DNA of 64,000 nt from an uncultured Ulvibacter sp. Its GTDB lineage: Bacteria; Bacteroidota; Bacteroidia; Flavobacteriales; Flavobacteriaceae. Shown piece by piece: positions 1-8,436 of the stretch. The stretch's first letter is position 1. Every line of letters begins with the position of its first letter. The stretch spans positions 1 through 64,000 of the forward strand of contig CAJXZB010000018.1 in the NCBI GenBank assembly GCA_913063405.1. The letters are read 5' to 3'. Made by a program: the position numbers and the translations under genes. The notes under the pieces are model-generated. The model saw nothing but the letters and a program-made list of their open reading frames with translations. It ran no database searches and was not told the origin of the DNA.

Positions 1-143
1 GATTACAATCACTACAGACCGCACGAATCTCTGGGAAATATCCCCCAGTAGCGTATGCAAAAATTAATTCCAATGGAACTCTAGCCCCATTGGAATTAAA
101 AACCATAACTTTATGGAAGTTTTATCAATTTAAACAGTCCTAA
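1..143 (+). pseudogene. C-terminal remnant of an IS3-family transposase (integrase core)
   Basis: Frame 1 reads YNHYRPHESLGNIP, which matches the conserved end of IS3-type OrfB integrases (Y-x-x-x-RPH-x-x-LG). It hits TAG at 49-51. Adding one C to the C5 run at 42-46 restores PPVAYAK and carries the frame to TAA at 141-143. The gene enters from the left of the window, so only the tail is seen and element ends cannot be defined. The tail identity is clear; whether the break is real or a homopolymer miscall is open. Confidence 0.75.
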
Positions 144-611
144 TTAGGGGAAGCTTACAGAAGTTTAAGGAGTTTTTAATTTAATGTTGTTAAACAGCCC
201 AAATAATATGATTTCTCTCCCAAAGAAAGAATAATTCAAGTCTATCCTTAAAACATGTTGTTATGTCAATTACGCAAATAATAAAATCCTAAAAGACACT
301 TCATTTAGAAAATGAAATCACGCTCCCTTCAAAATAAGCCTTACGCTTTTTTGTAGTTTGCATTGTGGCTAAATTACATGGAACTTTATTGTAAATAAAA
401 CAACTCTTCTGTCAACTGCTTTTGTATTAGATTTTCCTTTTGACCTGCATCAATTATTTCAAGATTCTCAAGCAATTATTCTATTTGCCTTTCTTATTCC
501 CAAAGCAACAAGATAAGAATAGCAAAATATATTTAAAGAACATTATCTTATAAAAACAAAAAATAACCTGAACCTTTTTAAAATTAGAACGTCAATAGGG
601 TAGAAGACAGT
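144..611. other. Long non-coding stretch between the IS tail and the sigma factor
   Basis: No convincing gene is present. The first 30 or so bases after the transposase stop probably belong to the IS end. On the minus strand, about 386-476, there is a short open stretch of roughly 29 codons (ending LTEELFYLQ). It has no start codon and no recognisable family, and could be the tail of a decayed gene. The rest is A+T-rich and presumably carries the promoter of the sigma factor gene. Confidence 0.4.
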
Positions 612-1172
612 ATGACTAATAAGAATAAAATAGTTGACTCTTGGCTGGTATTGCAAACTCGATCGGGTAATAATAAAGCTATGGCACTTCTTGTAAAAAG
701 ATGGCATAAAAAGTTATGCAGGCAAGCATATTGGTATACTAAAGATTTAGACACCTCCAAAGATGTTGTTCAGGATTGTTGGCCAGTTATTATAAAGAAA
801 ATCGGTAGTTTAAAGGATGATTTGAGCTTTGGTAGCTGGGCCTTGTCAATAGTAACTAGAAAGTCGATTGACTTGCTTCGAAAGAACAATCGTGAAATTA
901 AAAATTTAGAAGAATATTATGATAACAATTCTATTACTCTTAATGACAATAACTTTGATGCTCATGAAAATTTAGAGGAAACTCTAAAAAAGGCAATCAA
1001 GAAACTTCCAGAGCGAAGTCGCATAGTGTTAAACCTCTTTTATCTAGAAGAAATATCGATAATGCAAGTAAGTAAAATTTTAAATGTTCCAGAGGGAACG
1101 ATTAAATCTCGCCTGTTCAATGCACGAGAAAAGCTAAAAACAATTTTAAAACAAAAGAATTATGAAAAATAA
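612..1172 (+). CDS. RNA polymerase sigma-70 factor, ECF subfamily
   Basis: A 186-residue group IV sigma factor that would direct RNA polymerase to a small regulon. Region 2 spans about residues 20-92, with the core-binding helix around KDVVQDCW and the segment SFGSWALSI typical of Bacteroidota ECF factors. Region 4 spans about 127-180, with LPERSRIVLNLFY and the helix-turn-helix ending VPEGTIKSRL. There is no extra C-terminal domain. The stop overlaps the next gene by 11 bases, which points to translational coupling with a membrane protein that may act as its anti-sigma partner. The trigger is unknown. Family certain; regulon not inferable. Confidence 0.93.
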   Translation: MTNKNKIVDSWLVLQTRSGNNKAMALLVKRWHKKLCRQAYWYTKDLDTSKDVVQDCWPVIIKKIGSLKDDLSFGSWALSIVTRKSIDLLRKNNREIKNLEEYYDNNSITLNDNNFDAHENLEETLKKAIKKLPERSRIVLNLFYLEEISIMQVSKILNVPEGTIKSRLFNAREKLKTILKQKNYEK

Positions 1173-1545
1173 CATGGAAGAAATAGATGAATTAATTAAA
1201 GAATCATTGACCAAAGAGGAGGCTGAGTTCTATGATTCTTTAGACGAGCAAAACCTACTTGAGATGGTAGGAGGTCTCTTCGTTACGAAAAACAGATGGC
1301 TTATAATTATGATGAATCTTGTACAGCTGATAAGTTTTATATTATTCATTTATTGTCTGGTTCAATTCTTAGATGCTGACGAGACAAATAAGCTCATTAA
1401 ATGGGGAGCTGGTGGTTTTGTGTTCTTATTGATGTCAAGTTACTTGAAGCTCTTTAGTTGGATGCAAATGGATAAAAACGCATTACTTCGAGAGATGAAA
1501 CGACTTGAGTTACAAGTTTCTTCAATCGCCTCAAAGAAGGGATGA
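1162..1545 (+). CDS. Small two-helix membrane protein, DUF6768-like, downstream of the sigma factor
   Basis: 127 residues: an acidic cytoplasmic N-terminus (about 1-43), two hydrophobic segments (about 45-70 and 78-98) and a basic, helical C-terminal tail. It resembles the DUF6768 proteins that follow ECF sigma genes in Flavobacteriia. It overlaps the sigma gene, so the two are almost certainly co-transcribed. By position it may restrain the sigma factor at the membrane. That is inference: no canonical zinc anti-sigma motif (HxxxCxxC) is present. The start used lies inside the sigma gene; a second Met three codons later (MEEIDELI) is equally possible. Confidence 0.75.
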   Translation: MKNNMEEIDELIKESLTKEEAEFYDSLDEQNLLEMVGGLFVTKNRWLIIMMNLVQLISFILFIYCLVQFLDADETNKLIKWGAGGFVFLLMSSYLKLFSWMQMDKNALLREMKRLELQVSSIASKKG

Positions 1546-1691
1546 TTTTTTGGACTGAATAGAAAAAAAAACTGACGAATATTTAGTAATTTGCGCTCAA
1601 GGATGATTTCTCTCCTCCGCTGAATTTTCGACGCTTCGAAAAAATAAAGGTATAGAAGGAATTTCAGAAATTAATTTTTAAATTTTATGTT

Positions 1692-2936
1692 ATGTCAGTA
1701 GCAGAAAAAACACAATCGCAAAAGGCGATTGATTTAGAGAACAATTACGGAGCGCACAATTACCACCCATTACCTGTAGTACTTGCTAGGGGAGAAGGTG
1801 TTTACGTTTGGGATGTTGAAGGAAAGAAATATTATGATTTTCTTTCTGCCTATTCCGCAGTTAACCAAGGGCATTGTCACCCTAAAATTGTAAACGCTGT
1901 TAAATCGCAGTCTGAAACTCTTGCCCTTACATCTCGAGCCTTCCATAATGATATGTTAGGTAAATATGAGAGATTTGCATGTGAATACTTTGGTTATAAT
2001 AAATTGTTGCCAATGAATACGGGTGCTGAAGCAGTTGAGACTGCGTTAAAGCTATGTAGAAAATGGGCATACGAAAAGAAAGGAATTTCAGAAAATCAAG
2101 CCGAGATAGTTGTTTGTGAGAATAATTTTCATGGAAGAACGACTACCATTATTTCTTTTTCGAATGATCCAGTAGCTCGTAAGAACTTTGGCCCTTATAC
2201 AAATGGATTTATTAAAATTGAGTACAACAATATTGAAGCTTTAGAGGCGATCCTAGCTTCAAACAGTAATATAGCTGGGTTTCTAGTAGAGCCAATTCAA
2301 GGAGAGGCTGGCGTTTATGTACCTTCTGAAGGATATCTTAGTAAAGCCAGAGCCTTATGCAAAAAACACAATGTTTTATTCATTGCAGATGAAGTACAGA
2401 CAGGTATTGCTAGAACAGGTAAACTACTTGCAATTGATCATGAAAATATCAAAGCAGATATTTTAATTTTAGGTAAGGCACTTAGTGGTGGAGCTTATCC
2501 TATTTCTGCTGTTTTGGCAGATGATCACATAATGGATGTTATTAAACCAGGAAATCATGGATCAACTTTTGGAGGAAACCCTGTAGCTGCGGCAGTTGCA
2601 ATGGCGGCATTGGAAGTGGTGAGAGATGAAAAACTTGCGGCTAATGCCGATCGCCTCGGAGGACTTTTCCGAAGTGAATTAGGAAAATATATTGAAACAA
2701 GTAATCTAACCTCCCAGGTACGAGGTAAAGGTCTGCTTAATGCTATTGTGATCAATGATTCTGAAGACAGTGATACGGCCTGGAATATTTGTTTAAGGCT
2801 TAGAGATAATGGTTTATTAGCAAAGCCTACACATGGTAATATAATTCGTTTTGCTCCACCACTGGTTATAAATGAAGAGCAGTTGTTAGATTGTGTGCGT
2901 ATTATAACAGAGACTTTAATTGAGTTTGAAGATTAA
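1692..2936 (+). CDS. rocD: Ornithine aminotransferase
   Basis: A 414-residue class III PLP aminotransferase that converts ornithine and 2-oxoglutarate to glutamate semialdehyde and glutamate, linking arginine breakdown to proline and glutamate. The cofactor lysine is K262 in [16 protein letters not shown], and the aspartate that contacts the PLP ring nitrogen is D233 in [14 protein letters not shown]. The early motif [17 protein letters not shown] is diagnostic of ornithine, rather than acetylornithine, aminotransferases. Length is normal. The likely start is the second ATG of ATGTTATG at 1692. It is followed 8 bases downstream by a small membrane protein gene that shares its terminator. Confidence 0.95.
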   Translation: MSVAEKTQSQKAIDLENNYGAHNYHPLPVVLARGEGVYVWDVEGKKYYDFLSAYSAVNQGHCHPKIVNAVKSQSETLALTSRAFHNDMLGKYERFACEYFGYNKLLPMNTGAEAVETALKLCRKWAYEKKGISENQAEIVVCENNFHGRTTTIISFSNDPVARKNFGPYTNGFIKIEYNNIEALEAILASNSNIAGFLVEPIQGEAGVYVPSEGYLSKARALCKKHNVLFIADEVQTGIARTGKLLAIDHENIKADILILGKALSGGAYPISAVLADDHIMDVIKPGNHGSTFGGNPVAAAVAMAALEVVRDEKLAANADRLGGLFRSELGKYIETSNLTSQVRGKGLLNAIVINDSEDSDTAWNICLRLRDNGLLAKPTHGNIIRFAPPLVINEEQLLDCVRIITETLIEFED

Positions 2937-2944
2937 TCAATGTT

Positions 2945-3400
2945 ATGACGGAAAAGAATTCGCAGTTTGATAATTTTGAAATGCAGCTTACTACTTCCTC
3001 TAAAGAATATTTGGAATCTGCTGGAAAGTGGGCTTTTATTCTTGGTATAATTGGATTTGTAATGTCAGGATTAATGTTGATCGCTTCTATTTTTGTTGGA
3101 ATTGTATTTAGCGCTTTTTCTCCCGACGAATTTGGAGGTGCTTTTGGAGGTGCAATGCCACTTGGAGGCGGAACTATAGCGGCAATTTATGTTGTATTGG
3201 CTCTAATATATGGTGCCTTTTCGTATTTTTTATTCAATTTCGGAATGAAAATGAGACAAGCTAACCAAAAAAATGATGGAGGCATTTTAGAAAAAAGCCT
3301 GCATTCATTGATGCTTTTCTTTAAAATTTGGGGAATCATGACAATTGTATTACTTGGTATGTATATGATACTAATCTTTGGCATGTTGGCCTTTAGATAA
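2945..3400 (+). CDS. DUF5362-like membrane protein
   Basis: 151 residues with three hydrophobic segments (about 30-56, 76-99 and 126-149) and a Gly-rich loop after the first. The N-terminal stretch, with LESAGKWAFILGIIGF, matches the DUF5362 group found throughout Flavobacteriaceae. No enzymatic motif is visible and the function is unknown. It lies 8 bases after rocD and before a strong terminator, so it is probably the last gene of that transcript. Conservation beside rocD elsewhere would need a genome comparison. Confidence 0.8.
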   Translation: MTEKNSQFDNFEMQLTTSSKEYLESAGKWAFILGIIGFVMSGLMLIASIFVGIVFSAFSPDEFGGAFGGAMPLGGGTIAAIYVVLALIYGAFSYFLFNFGMKMRQANQKNDGGILEKSLHSLMLFFKIWGIMTIVLLGMYMILIFGMLAFR

Positions 3401-3434
3401 GAACTAATTTGGTAATTGAACACATTAAGTTGTT

Positions 3435-3468
3435 AAAAAAGCCTGCCTTTAAATATGGCAGGTTTTTT
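3435..3468 (+). terminator. Rho-independent terminator after rocD-DUF5362
   Basis: Inverted repeat CCTGCC (3442-3447) / GGCAGG (3457-3462) is flanked by A6 on the left and followed by T6, so it can work in both directions. Confidence 0.8.
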
Positions 3469-3616
3469 ATTGTCCAATATCTTCCTTTATAATATATAGT
3501 AGTTATGAGAAACTTTTGGACCAAATGAACATAAGTCTCACTAGAGAATTATAAAATTGAATCAAACGTTAGAGGATAGTAGTTCTGTTCAATTGTAGGA
3601 AATATTATATAAACTA

Positions 3617-3656
3617 AAAAAACCGTGATGCATTTCTGTCATCACGGTTTTTTTAG
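3617..3656. terminator. Bidirectional terminator before the T9SS protein
   Basis: A perfect 8-bp stem CCGTGATG (3624-3631) / CATCACGG (3641-3648) with a 9-base loop is bounded by an A-run on the left and a T-run on the right. It probably ends the minus-strand transcript of the large T9SS cargo gene. The interval 3469-3616 between the two terminators shows no gene. Confidence 0.8.
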
Positions 3657-3708
3657 TTTGTACATGTATTGAATGAAGGTCATCTTTTCAACCTTAAACT
3701 CATAAACT

Positions 3709-5610
3709 TTAGTTCCGTACTGTAATTTTATGATCTATAGTAACGCCTTCGTTAGTAATTAACATAACAAGATAAATACCTTCACTTAAATTTCCGGTAG
3801 GGAATGTAAGTCTAGTACTATTTCCAGGATTGGATTCACTAAAAACAAGTTTCCCAGACATATCAAAGATGTTGGCCGACTTGATCTCATAACCTTCTGG
3901 ATTTCCAACTTCTAACTGCTTAATAGGATTATTTTGGAATACATCAACAGATGCTAAGATTTCATCTTTCTTAGTTTGCAATGGAGAATCAGCTTGCATT
4001 TCACGGAAAGTTTTAAATACGATAAAGAATCGATTCTCATAAACGCCCGCGTCTAGCATCACTGATGCCTCATTAGGCCTCACTACCCCACCACCATTAG
4101 AAATTTGCTGAAACGTATGCTCTAAACTATCCCAAAGATAAGCTATGTTGTTATCAAATTCAATTTGCTCTACCACAGACATAATAACTTGACCCTGCTC
4201 TGCTAAGTTAAAAGATATTGGAATGTGTTTTTCTCTTCTGAATGGAAGTGTAGAAATTACACAAGGCTCGTTCACTAGCTCGAGTCCAACTGGCAAATAA
4301 GCTTCTGAAGTACCGTCCATTGGACTGCTAGCATCTAGACCACGATCAAATCCATCTGTACTATTTTCGGAAAAGGCCAGCAATACTTGTCTAGTGTTCG
4401 TTGTTCCAAAAGTTGTATTAATACGTAGTTGAGGAAGAATATTTCTAGAAAGGCTAGGAGAACCAATAGCTATAGGTCTTCCCGTTCCAGGGTCTATCAT
4501 GGTTTGTGTATCTCCTTGTAATCTATGCTCCGAATGGTTGGCAGTTCCTTCTTTAATATATCTTCTATGTGAGTTCTTTAATCGAACCGTTCCAGTTGCG
4601 GTGGCTTCAACAAGAAAACCTTGACCTATAGGGGCGAAGCGTCTGTTGTACATACCTGGTGTAACTGCTGTTGGATCTGGAACACCAGTACCACCTGCAT
4701 TATAAATTGAAAATGTTGGTACTGTATATAGTCCAGGCTCAAATCCAGGGTCAGTTGAAATACTATTTGGGTCGCTCAGTCCAGGAACCCAAGTTCCATA
4801 TCCTCCAGCGTTTTCAGTATAAAGATGAGAATCTTTGGTTTTATCCTCGTCCCAATATCTAAATTGCATAATCTCTGTATTGTCTGCATCCCAGAATACT
4901 CGATTAAGATCTAATGCAGATGGATAAGGATTACCCGTTAACGTCCACTCACCATTGAATACTTGAACGTCTATATTACCGTTATTTGGCCTTCCCCTAA
5001 AATCATACTCGTAACCAGTTACAGGAACTGGACTAGGGTCTACGCCTTTCATTGTAAAGCCCATTCCAGGAGCAACAGTGTTTGAACTACCGGCCCATAC
5101 ATAAGCAACTTCTTCCTCCATACCTCTTGGCTTTGTATATATCCAACGTTTAGAAATTTGCAATGAAGGGGAAGTAAAACCTTCGAAGGAAATTGTTGGA
5201 ATATTTTGTGTTCCTGCTGTAACTCCATCAATTTGATATAGTCGAGAAATTCCAAAATTCTTATTTCCAGCACCTCCAGCTCCAGTAGGTGTTATACTTA
5301 CAGGAGAACACCAGTAATTATATGTCCATTGGTCGGAGTCAGGGGCATTTTGATAAACAGAAAGCTTACCATTCCCACTATTATCACTACTTGATGCACC
5401 TTGAATTAACTGTGCTCCATCACGCAAGTAAATACTTGGTTTTAAAGTAGCTGTTGGGTTAGCCGTCATTTCAATATCCTGTTCTACAAATAGTATCTGA
5501 TCACTTACATAAATGTAAGAGTCAGTCGCACCATTTGGTTCAACAAAAAGTTGGGCTATTGCACCAAAGGAAGAAAGCAACAAGGCTACTAAAAGTAGTA
5601 GGTTTTTCAT
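3709..5610 (-). CDS. Large secreted protein with T9SS type A sorting domain
   Basis: 633 residues. It begins with a signal peptide (about 1-19, ending AIAQ) and ends with a type IX sorting domain over roughly the last 85 residues (NIFDMSGKLVF, LSEGIYLVML, DHKITVRN). It should therefore be exported through Sec, cross the outer membrane through the Por secretion system, and be cleaved and anchored. The middle is rich in Gly, Pro, Asn and Thr with short beta-type strands and no catalytic motif. It resembles hypothetical flavobacterial surface proteins of adhesin-like size. It is transcribed alone, with a bidirectional terminator at its 3' end. Export route confident; role unknown. Confidence 0.85.
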   Translation of the reverse strand: MKNLLLLVALLLSSFGAIAQLFVEPNGATDSYIYVSDQILFVEQDIEMTANPTATLKPSIYLRDGAQLIQGASSSDNSGNGKLSVYQNAPDSDQWTYNYWCSPVSITPTGAGGAGNKNFGISRLYQIDGVTAGTQNIPTISFEGFTSPSLQISKRWIYTKPRGMEEEVAYVWAGSSNTVAPGMGFTMKGVDPSPVPVTGYEYDFRGRPNNGNIDVQVFNGEWTLTGNPYPSALDLNRVFWDADNTEIMQFRYWDEDKTKDSHLYTENAGGYGTWVPGLSDPNSISTDPGFEPGLYTVPTFSIYNAGGTGVPDPTAVTPGMYNRRFAPIGQGFLVEATATGTVRLKNSHRRYIKEGTANHSEHRLQGDTQTMIDPGTGRPIAIGSPSLSRNILPQLRINTTFGTTNTRQVLLAFSENSTDGFDRGLDASSPMDGTSEAYLPVGLELVNEPCVISTLPFRREKHIPISFNLAEQGQVIMSVVEQIEFDNNIAYLWDSLEHTFQQISNGGGVVRPNEASVMLDAGVYENRFFIVFKTFREMQADSPLQTKKDEILASVDVFQNNPIKQLEVGNPEGYEIKSANIFDMSGKLVFSESNPGNSTRLTFPTGNLSEGIYLVMLITNEGVTIDHKITVRN

Positions 5611-5787
5611 AATTTATAGTTTATAAAATATCCCTTTTTGGGGTATAATGCTTATATTTCTGCACTACAAGATAAAAATATTTTTTGAATTAACGATATA
5701 ATTGTAGGAGAATAGGCGTTTTTCGCTTTTTAACCTACTATAAATTTAGGTGATGGAATTATTATAAACAAGAATAAAAAATGAATT

Positions 5788-6336
5788 ATGAAGGTTGGAG
5801 ATAGAGTTTCGGTATTGGATGATGTGATATCTGGAATAGTGCTGGAAATAGGAATAAAAAGGGTTCTGATTTCAACAGATGAGGGATTTGAAATGAAATT
5901 TGATACTACTGAATTGGTAGTAATGAGCGATGAAATATCAAAAAGAGAGTTTGTACCACAAAATATGTCACAAATTCTTTCAGAAAAGGAGGAAAAGAAA
6001 AGAGGGAAATTAACAATTGTCAAGGCAAAAGATAGAATGCAGCCTCCTATGGAAGTTGATTTGCATATTCATCAATTAGTATCAAAAAGCAAAGGAATGA
6101 GTAATTATGATATGCTTAGTATCCAAATCGACACTGCTAAAAGACAATTAGACTTTGCTATTAAAAAGAAAATACAAAGAGTGGTGTTTATTCATGGAAT
6201 AGGCGCTGGAGTGCTTCGAGCGGAGTTGGAGTATCTCTTTAGGCAGTATGAACATCTACAATATAGCGATGCTAATTTTCAAAAGTATGGGCGAGGTGCT
6301 ACCGAGGTGTATGTTTTTCAGAATAAGAAAAAATAA
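5788..6336 (+). CDS. DUF2027/Smr-domain protein
   Basis: 182 residues. The N-terminal ~50 residues (MKVGDRVSVLDDVISGIV) form a small KOW/Tudor-like barrel as in DUF2027 proteins. From about residue 90 there is an Smr domain with the hallmark DLHIHQL and the loop VFIHGIGAGVLR (HGxGxG-type). Smr domains act as nucleases, or bind stalled or collided ribosomes and DNA branches. This stand-alone form with a barrel is typical of Bacteroidota, where its role is not established. The start at 5788 is directly preceded by an A+T-rich leader. Convergent with the next gene, two bases apart. Confidence 0.88.
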   Translation: MKVGDRVSVLDDVISGIVLEIGIKRVLISTDEGFEMKFDTTELVVMSDEISKREFVPQNMSQILSEKEEKKRGKLTIVKAKDRMQPPMEVDLHIHQLVSKSKGMSNYDMLSIQIDTAKRQLDFAIKKKIQRVVFIHGIGAGVLRAELEYLFRQYEHLQYSDANFQKYGRGATEVYVFQNKKK

Positions 6337-6338
6337 CC

Positions 6339-7193
6339 TTACAACTCCGGTGTTATCGTAACGGTACCGGAACGAACATTCGCCTGTTTTCCTAAATCCA
6401 AGAACTCCTGCGTAATTTGCTCATTCGAATTCGTTAAAACCAGGTCATCAATCTGCAATTGAATATTACTACTTAAAGAATAACTATGCTCGCGATATTG
6501 GTTTATAGTAGTCTCAATGGTAATCATGTTATTTAGATAGTTGGGGACTCCATCTGTGGTATCGTTTGCAGGATTAAGGTCTCCATTCAGATCTTCGTTG
6601 CGAGTTAAAACACCATCATTATCATCGTCGCTATCAAGGTAGTCAGGAATACTATCGTCATCTGAGTTTGCAGGATTAGAAGGATCAGGCCCTAATTCAA
6701 CCGCTGTAGGGACATTATCACCATCATCATCAAAATCATAATAGTTAGGGATATCATCATTATCTGTATCCAAGGCTAGATCGACTTCTTCTATATTATC
6801 ATTATCATCCAGCGTTGTTTCAGTGACAATTGTAGCTATGCCAGAAGCTCCTAAATAGTCTATCGTAACCAAAGGTGTAGTTGGAGGGATGTCTGCGCAA
6901 AAATAGCTTGAAGAGATCGAACCTTCGTACTTTCGATAATTTATAAAATTCGATGATCCATCTAGGATATATGGGACAGTAGAACTTGTGAGAAATAATT
7001 CTTCCGCTGTTCCTAATCGCAGGGAAATACTTTCTTGGGCATCGTTGTTAATTTTAAAAAAAACGTAACTTCCAGCTTCGCCGCAGGTTTCAAGATCTGC
7101 CTCTTCAAAATCAAAGGAGGTTACAATTATATCGCCATCATCGCAACTAAATAGAAGGGCTAAAACACTAAAAATAAATAATAACTTTTTCAT
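6339..7193 (-). CDS. Lipoprotein with thrombospondin type 3-like calcium repeats
   Basis: 284 residues if started at the ATG whose complement lies at 7191-7193. That start gives a clean lipoprotein signal with LLFSC; an in-frame upstream Met (7232) would bury the signal. Residues about 140-215 contain Asp-rich repeats of the type [18 protein letters not shown] and [18 protein letters not shown], which are calcium-binding TSP3-like units. The rest has no recognised fold. Such proteins sit on the cell surface or in the periplasm. A possible FKBP-type partner domain is absent. Function unknown. Confidence 0.82.
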   Translation of the reverse strand: MKKLLFIFSVLALLFSCDDGDIIVTSFDFEEADLETCGEAGSYVFFKINNDAQESISLRLGTAEELFLTSSTVPYILDGSSNFINYRKYEGSISSSYFCADIPPTTPLVTIDYLGASGIATIVTETTLDDNDNIEEVDLALDTDNDDIPNYYDFDDDGDNVPTAVELGPDPSNPANSDDDSIPDYLDSDDDNDGVLTRNEDLNGDLNPANDTTDGVPNYLNNMITIETTINQYREHSYSLSSNIQLQIDDLVLTNSNEQITQEFLDLGKQANVRSGTVTITPEL

Positions 7194-7273
7194 TCTTTTT
7201 ATGAAATTTCGCAATAGTACAAAGTAACGCAATTCTTTATAACTGAAATAGCATTCAAAAAATAATTAATATG

Positions 7274-7281
7274 TATTTTTG
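7274..7281 (+). promoter_or_regulatory. Bacteroidota -7 element of the cysteine desulfurase gene
   Basis: TATTTTTG is an exact match to TAnnTTTG, 6 bases before the ATG. A transcript starting about 7 bases downstream would be leaderless or nearly so. No clear -33 TTTG is seen. Confidence 0.5.
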
Positions 7282-7287
7282 CCACCT

Positions 7288-8436
7288 ATGAGAAAAGTTT
7301 ATTTTGATAATGCGGCCACAACGCAACTTAGAGATGAAGTAATTCATTGCATTGCTGAAACTTTAAAGAACGAATATGGAAACCCCTCATCTACACACTC
7401 TTATGGAAGGTCTTCTAAATCTTTACTTGAAAATGCAAGAAAGGAAATTGCTGGATATTTGAACGTTTCTGCATCCGAAATTATCTTTACATCTGGAGGT
7501 ACCGAAGCTGATAATTTAATTATAAATAGCTGCATTCGTGATTTGGGTGTGACTAGAATTGTTTCTAGTAAGATTGAGCATCACGCGGTCCTACACACTA
7601 TTGAAGAGTTAGAGAAAATGCATAATATTAAAGCTGATTATGTGGATATTGACGTTAGCGGACAAATAGATTATGAGCATTTGGAAAGGTTGCTATCAAA
7701 TTCTTCTGAGAAAACACTTGTCACATTAATGCATGTGAATAATGAAGTAGGGACAATTTTAGACCTAAAGAGGGTAGCTGAGCTTTGTAAAGCCAATGAT
7801 GCACTCTTTCATAGCGATACGGTCCAATCTGTGGGGCATTATGATCTTGATTTTTCAGAGATACCAATAGATTTTGCAGCTGCCGCAGCACATAAGTTTC
7901 ACGGACCAAAGGGCGCTGGCTTCGCCTTTATTAGAAAGACAAATAAGGTGCAACCTTTAATTTTTGGTGGAACACAGGAACGAGGGATGAGAGCTGGGAC
8001 GGAGGCTGTTCATACTATTGCCGGTATGGCCGAAGCACTTAAAATTTCTTATCAGAATTTAGATGAAGAAAAGGCCTATATCACGGATTTGAAGGGGTAT
8101 TTCAAGGAAGAAATATTAAAAGCTATTCCTCAGACAAAGTTTAACGGTTGTTGCAATGATGATTTAAAAAGTACGTATACAGTATTGAGTGTGTGTCTTC
8201 CTATTCCTCCCGAAAAGGCTCCTTTGTTGCTTTTTCAATTGGATTTAAACGGTATTGCCTGTTCAAAGGGAAGTGCCTGCCAGAGTGGAAGTTCTATGGG
8301 GTCACATGTATTAAGCGCAATACTTTCTGAGGAGGATTTACAAAAACCATCTATACGTTTCTCTTTTAGCATCTTTAATAGAAAGGATGAAGTGGATTAT
8401 GTAATAGCTTTTCTGAAAGACTTTATCGAAAATTAA
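7288..8436 (+). CDS. Cysteine desulfurase (IscS/NifS type)
   Basis: 382-residue class V PLP enzyme that takes sulfur from cysteine for Fe-S cluster and thiolation pathways. Visible features: the start MRKVYFDNAATTQ; substrate-binding FTSGGTEADN; the PLP lysine in AAAHKFHGPKGAGF; and the catalytic cysteine in SKGSACQSGS. The start at 7288 is chosen because homologues begin MxxVYFDNAATT; an in-frame TTG three codons upstream is less likely. No scaffold (IscU) or other suf/isc gene is adjacent, so it may serve as a stand-alone sulfur donor. It converges on the TonB receptor gene with a 4-base overlap. Confidence 0.93.
   Translation: MRKVYFDNAATTQLRDEVIHCIAETLKNEYGNPSSTHSYGRSSKSLLENARKEIAGYLNVSASEIIFTSGGTEADNLIINSCIRDLGVTRIVSSKIEHHAVLHTIEELEKMHNIKADYVDIDVSGQIDYEHLERLLSNSSEKTLVTLMHVNNEVGTILDLKRVAELCKANDALFHSDTVQSVGHYDLDFSEIPIDFAAAAAHKFHGPKGAGFAFIRKTNKVQPLIFGGTQERGMRAGTEAVHTIAGMAEALKISYQNLDEEKAYITDLKGYFKEEILKAIPQTKFNGCCNDDLKSTYTVLSVCLPIPPEKAPLLLFQLDLNGIACSKGSACQSGSSMGSHVLSAILSEEDLQKPSIRFSFSIFNRKDEVDYVIAFLKDFIEN

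Noticed and set aside
4671-4862. Plus-strand open frames inside the T9SS protein, TonB receptor, M23, lon and dnaX genes
   Set aside because: They are opposite-strand shadows of well-supported genes, without family motifs or promoters.
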